The notes under the pieces: model-generated
What the model was told of the DNA's origin: nothing
The model's input: the letters and a program-made list of their open reading frames with translations, nothing else
Databases searched by the model: none
From: Klebsiella huaxiensis
GTDB lineage: Bacteria; Pseudomonadota; Gammaproteobacteria; Enterobacterales; Enterobacteriaceae
Direction of reading: 5' to 3'
NCBI RefSeq assembly: GCF_003261575.2
Contig: NZ_CP036175.1
Location: 4,464,001-4,528,000, forward strand
Length of the DNA stretch: 64,000 bases
Translations under genes and position numbers: made by a program
Shown here: positions 63,960-64,000 of the stretch, one piece after another
Numbering within the stretch: the first letter of the stretch is position 1
Layout: every line of letters starts with the position of its first letter

Positions 63960-64000
63960 CCTTTGCCAGATTTGATAGCGATAATTTATATTTGAATGAA
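63954..64000 (-). CDS. dfrA: dihydrofolate reductase DfrA C-terminal end (cut by window edge)
   Basis: The last 14 codons, HSNINYRYQIWQRG and stop TAA at 63954, match the C terminus of the DfrA1-type family. Beside aadA16 this is probably dfrA27, but only the tail is visible. Confidence 0.7.
   Translation of the reverse strand, partial: HSNINYRYQIWQRG

Overview
The window is enterobacterial chromosome on the left, joined at about 20.9 kb to a roughly 43 kb mosaic of acquired multidrug-resistance DNA that runs off the right edge. The left part best matches Klebsiella or a close relative. It has an allantoin/glyoxylate cluster next to the ybb genes, proteins that closely resemble their E. coli counterparts as I remember them, and two ERIC repeats. 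Species cannot be fixed from this stretch.

1-20915 (core). A minus-strand glyoxylate operon (gcl, hyi, glxR, an MFS transporter, and allP cut by the window edge) is followed by its regulators allR and allA (minus) and allS (plus). Palindromes typical of AllR operators sit upstream of gcl and between allA and allS. Next come selU, a porin, a YdhR-type monooxygenase gene, the ybbP-ybbA/tesA-ybbO-cnoX group, fetAB, qmcA and ybbJ. ybbJ is interrupted five or so codons before its expected end by ISEcp1.

20916-28255. ISEcp1, blaCTX-M-14, IS903 and a TonB-receptor fragment form a transposition unit whose inside has been inverted, so ISEcp1 lies in two opposite-facing halves. A Tn3-family resolvase scrap and the fosA3 segment (tetR remnant, CadC-like gene, FidL-like gene, fosA3) follow.

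28256-54203. Six complete IS26 copies and one remnant partition the region into modules: an integron cassette array (aac(6')-Ib-cr, blaOXA-1, catB3, broken arr); a Tn21/Tn1721-family tnpA end; tet(D) with adhC and part of a formylglutathione hydrolase gene; catA2; an RSF1010 piece (repA remnant, repC, sul2, strA, strB); Tn5393, IS91-like and Tn2 scraps with blaTEM-1; and a segment with an IS1182-family element, a restriction-like DUF3883 gene, a tRNA-Leu(UAA) gene interrupted by a group I intron, tmrB and aac(3)-IId.

54204-64000. This is a complex class 1 integron read on the minus strand: dfrA (edge), aadA16, qacEdelta1-sul1, ISCR1, sdr, qnrB, pspF remnant, a second qacEdelta1-sul1, orf5, an inner IRt fragment and a broken IS6100.

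Together the acquired genes predict resistance to cephalosporins, penicillins, fosfomycin, aminoglycosides, tetracycline, chloramphenicol, sulfonamides, streptomycin and reduced quinolone susceptibility. The most novel-looking signals are the intron-bearing tRNA-Leu gene beside a restriction-like gene inside a resistance module, a leader peptide with an RBS-sequestering hairpin before catA2, and two insertion sequences (ISEcp1, IS6100) whose halves add up exactly to a full element plus a short duplicated target.
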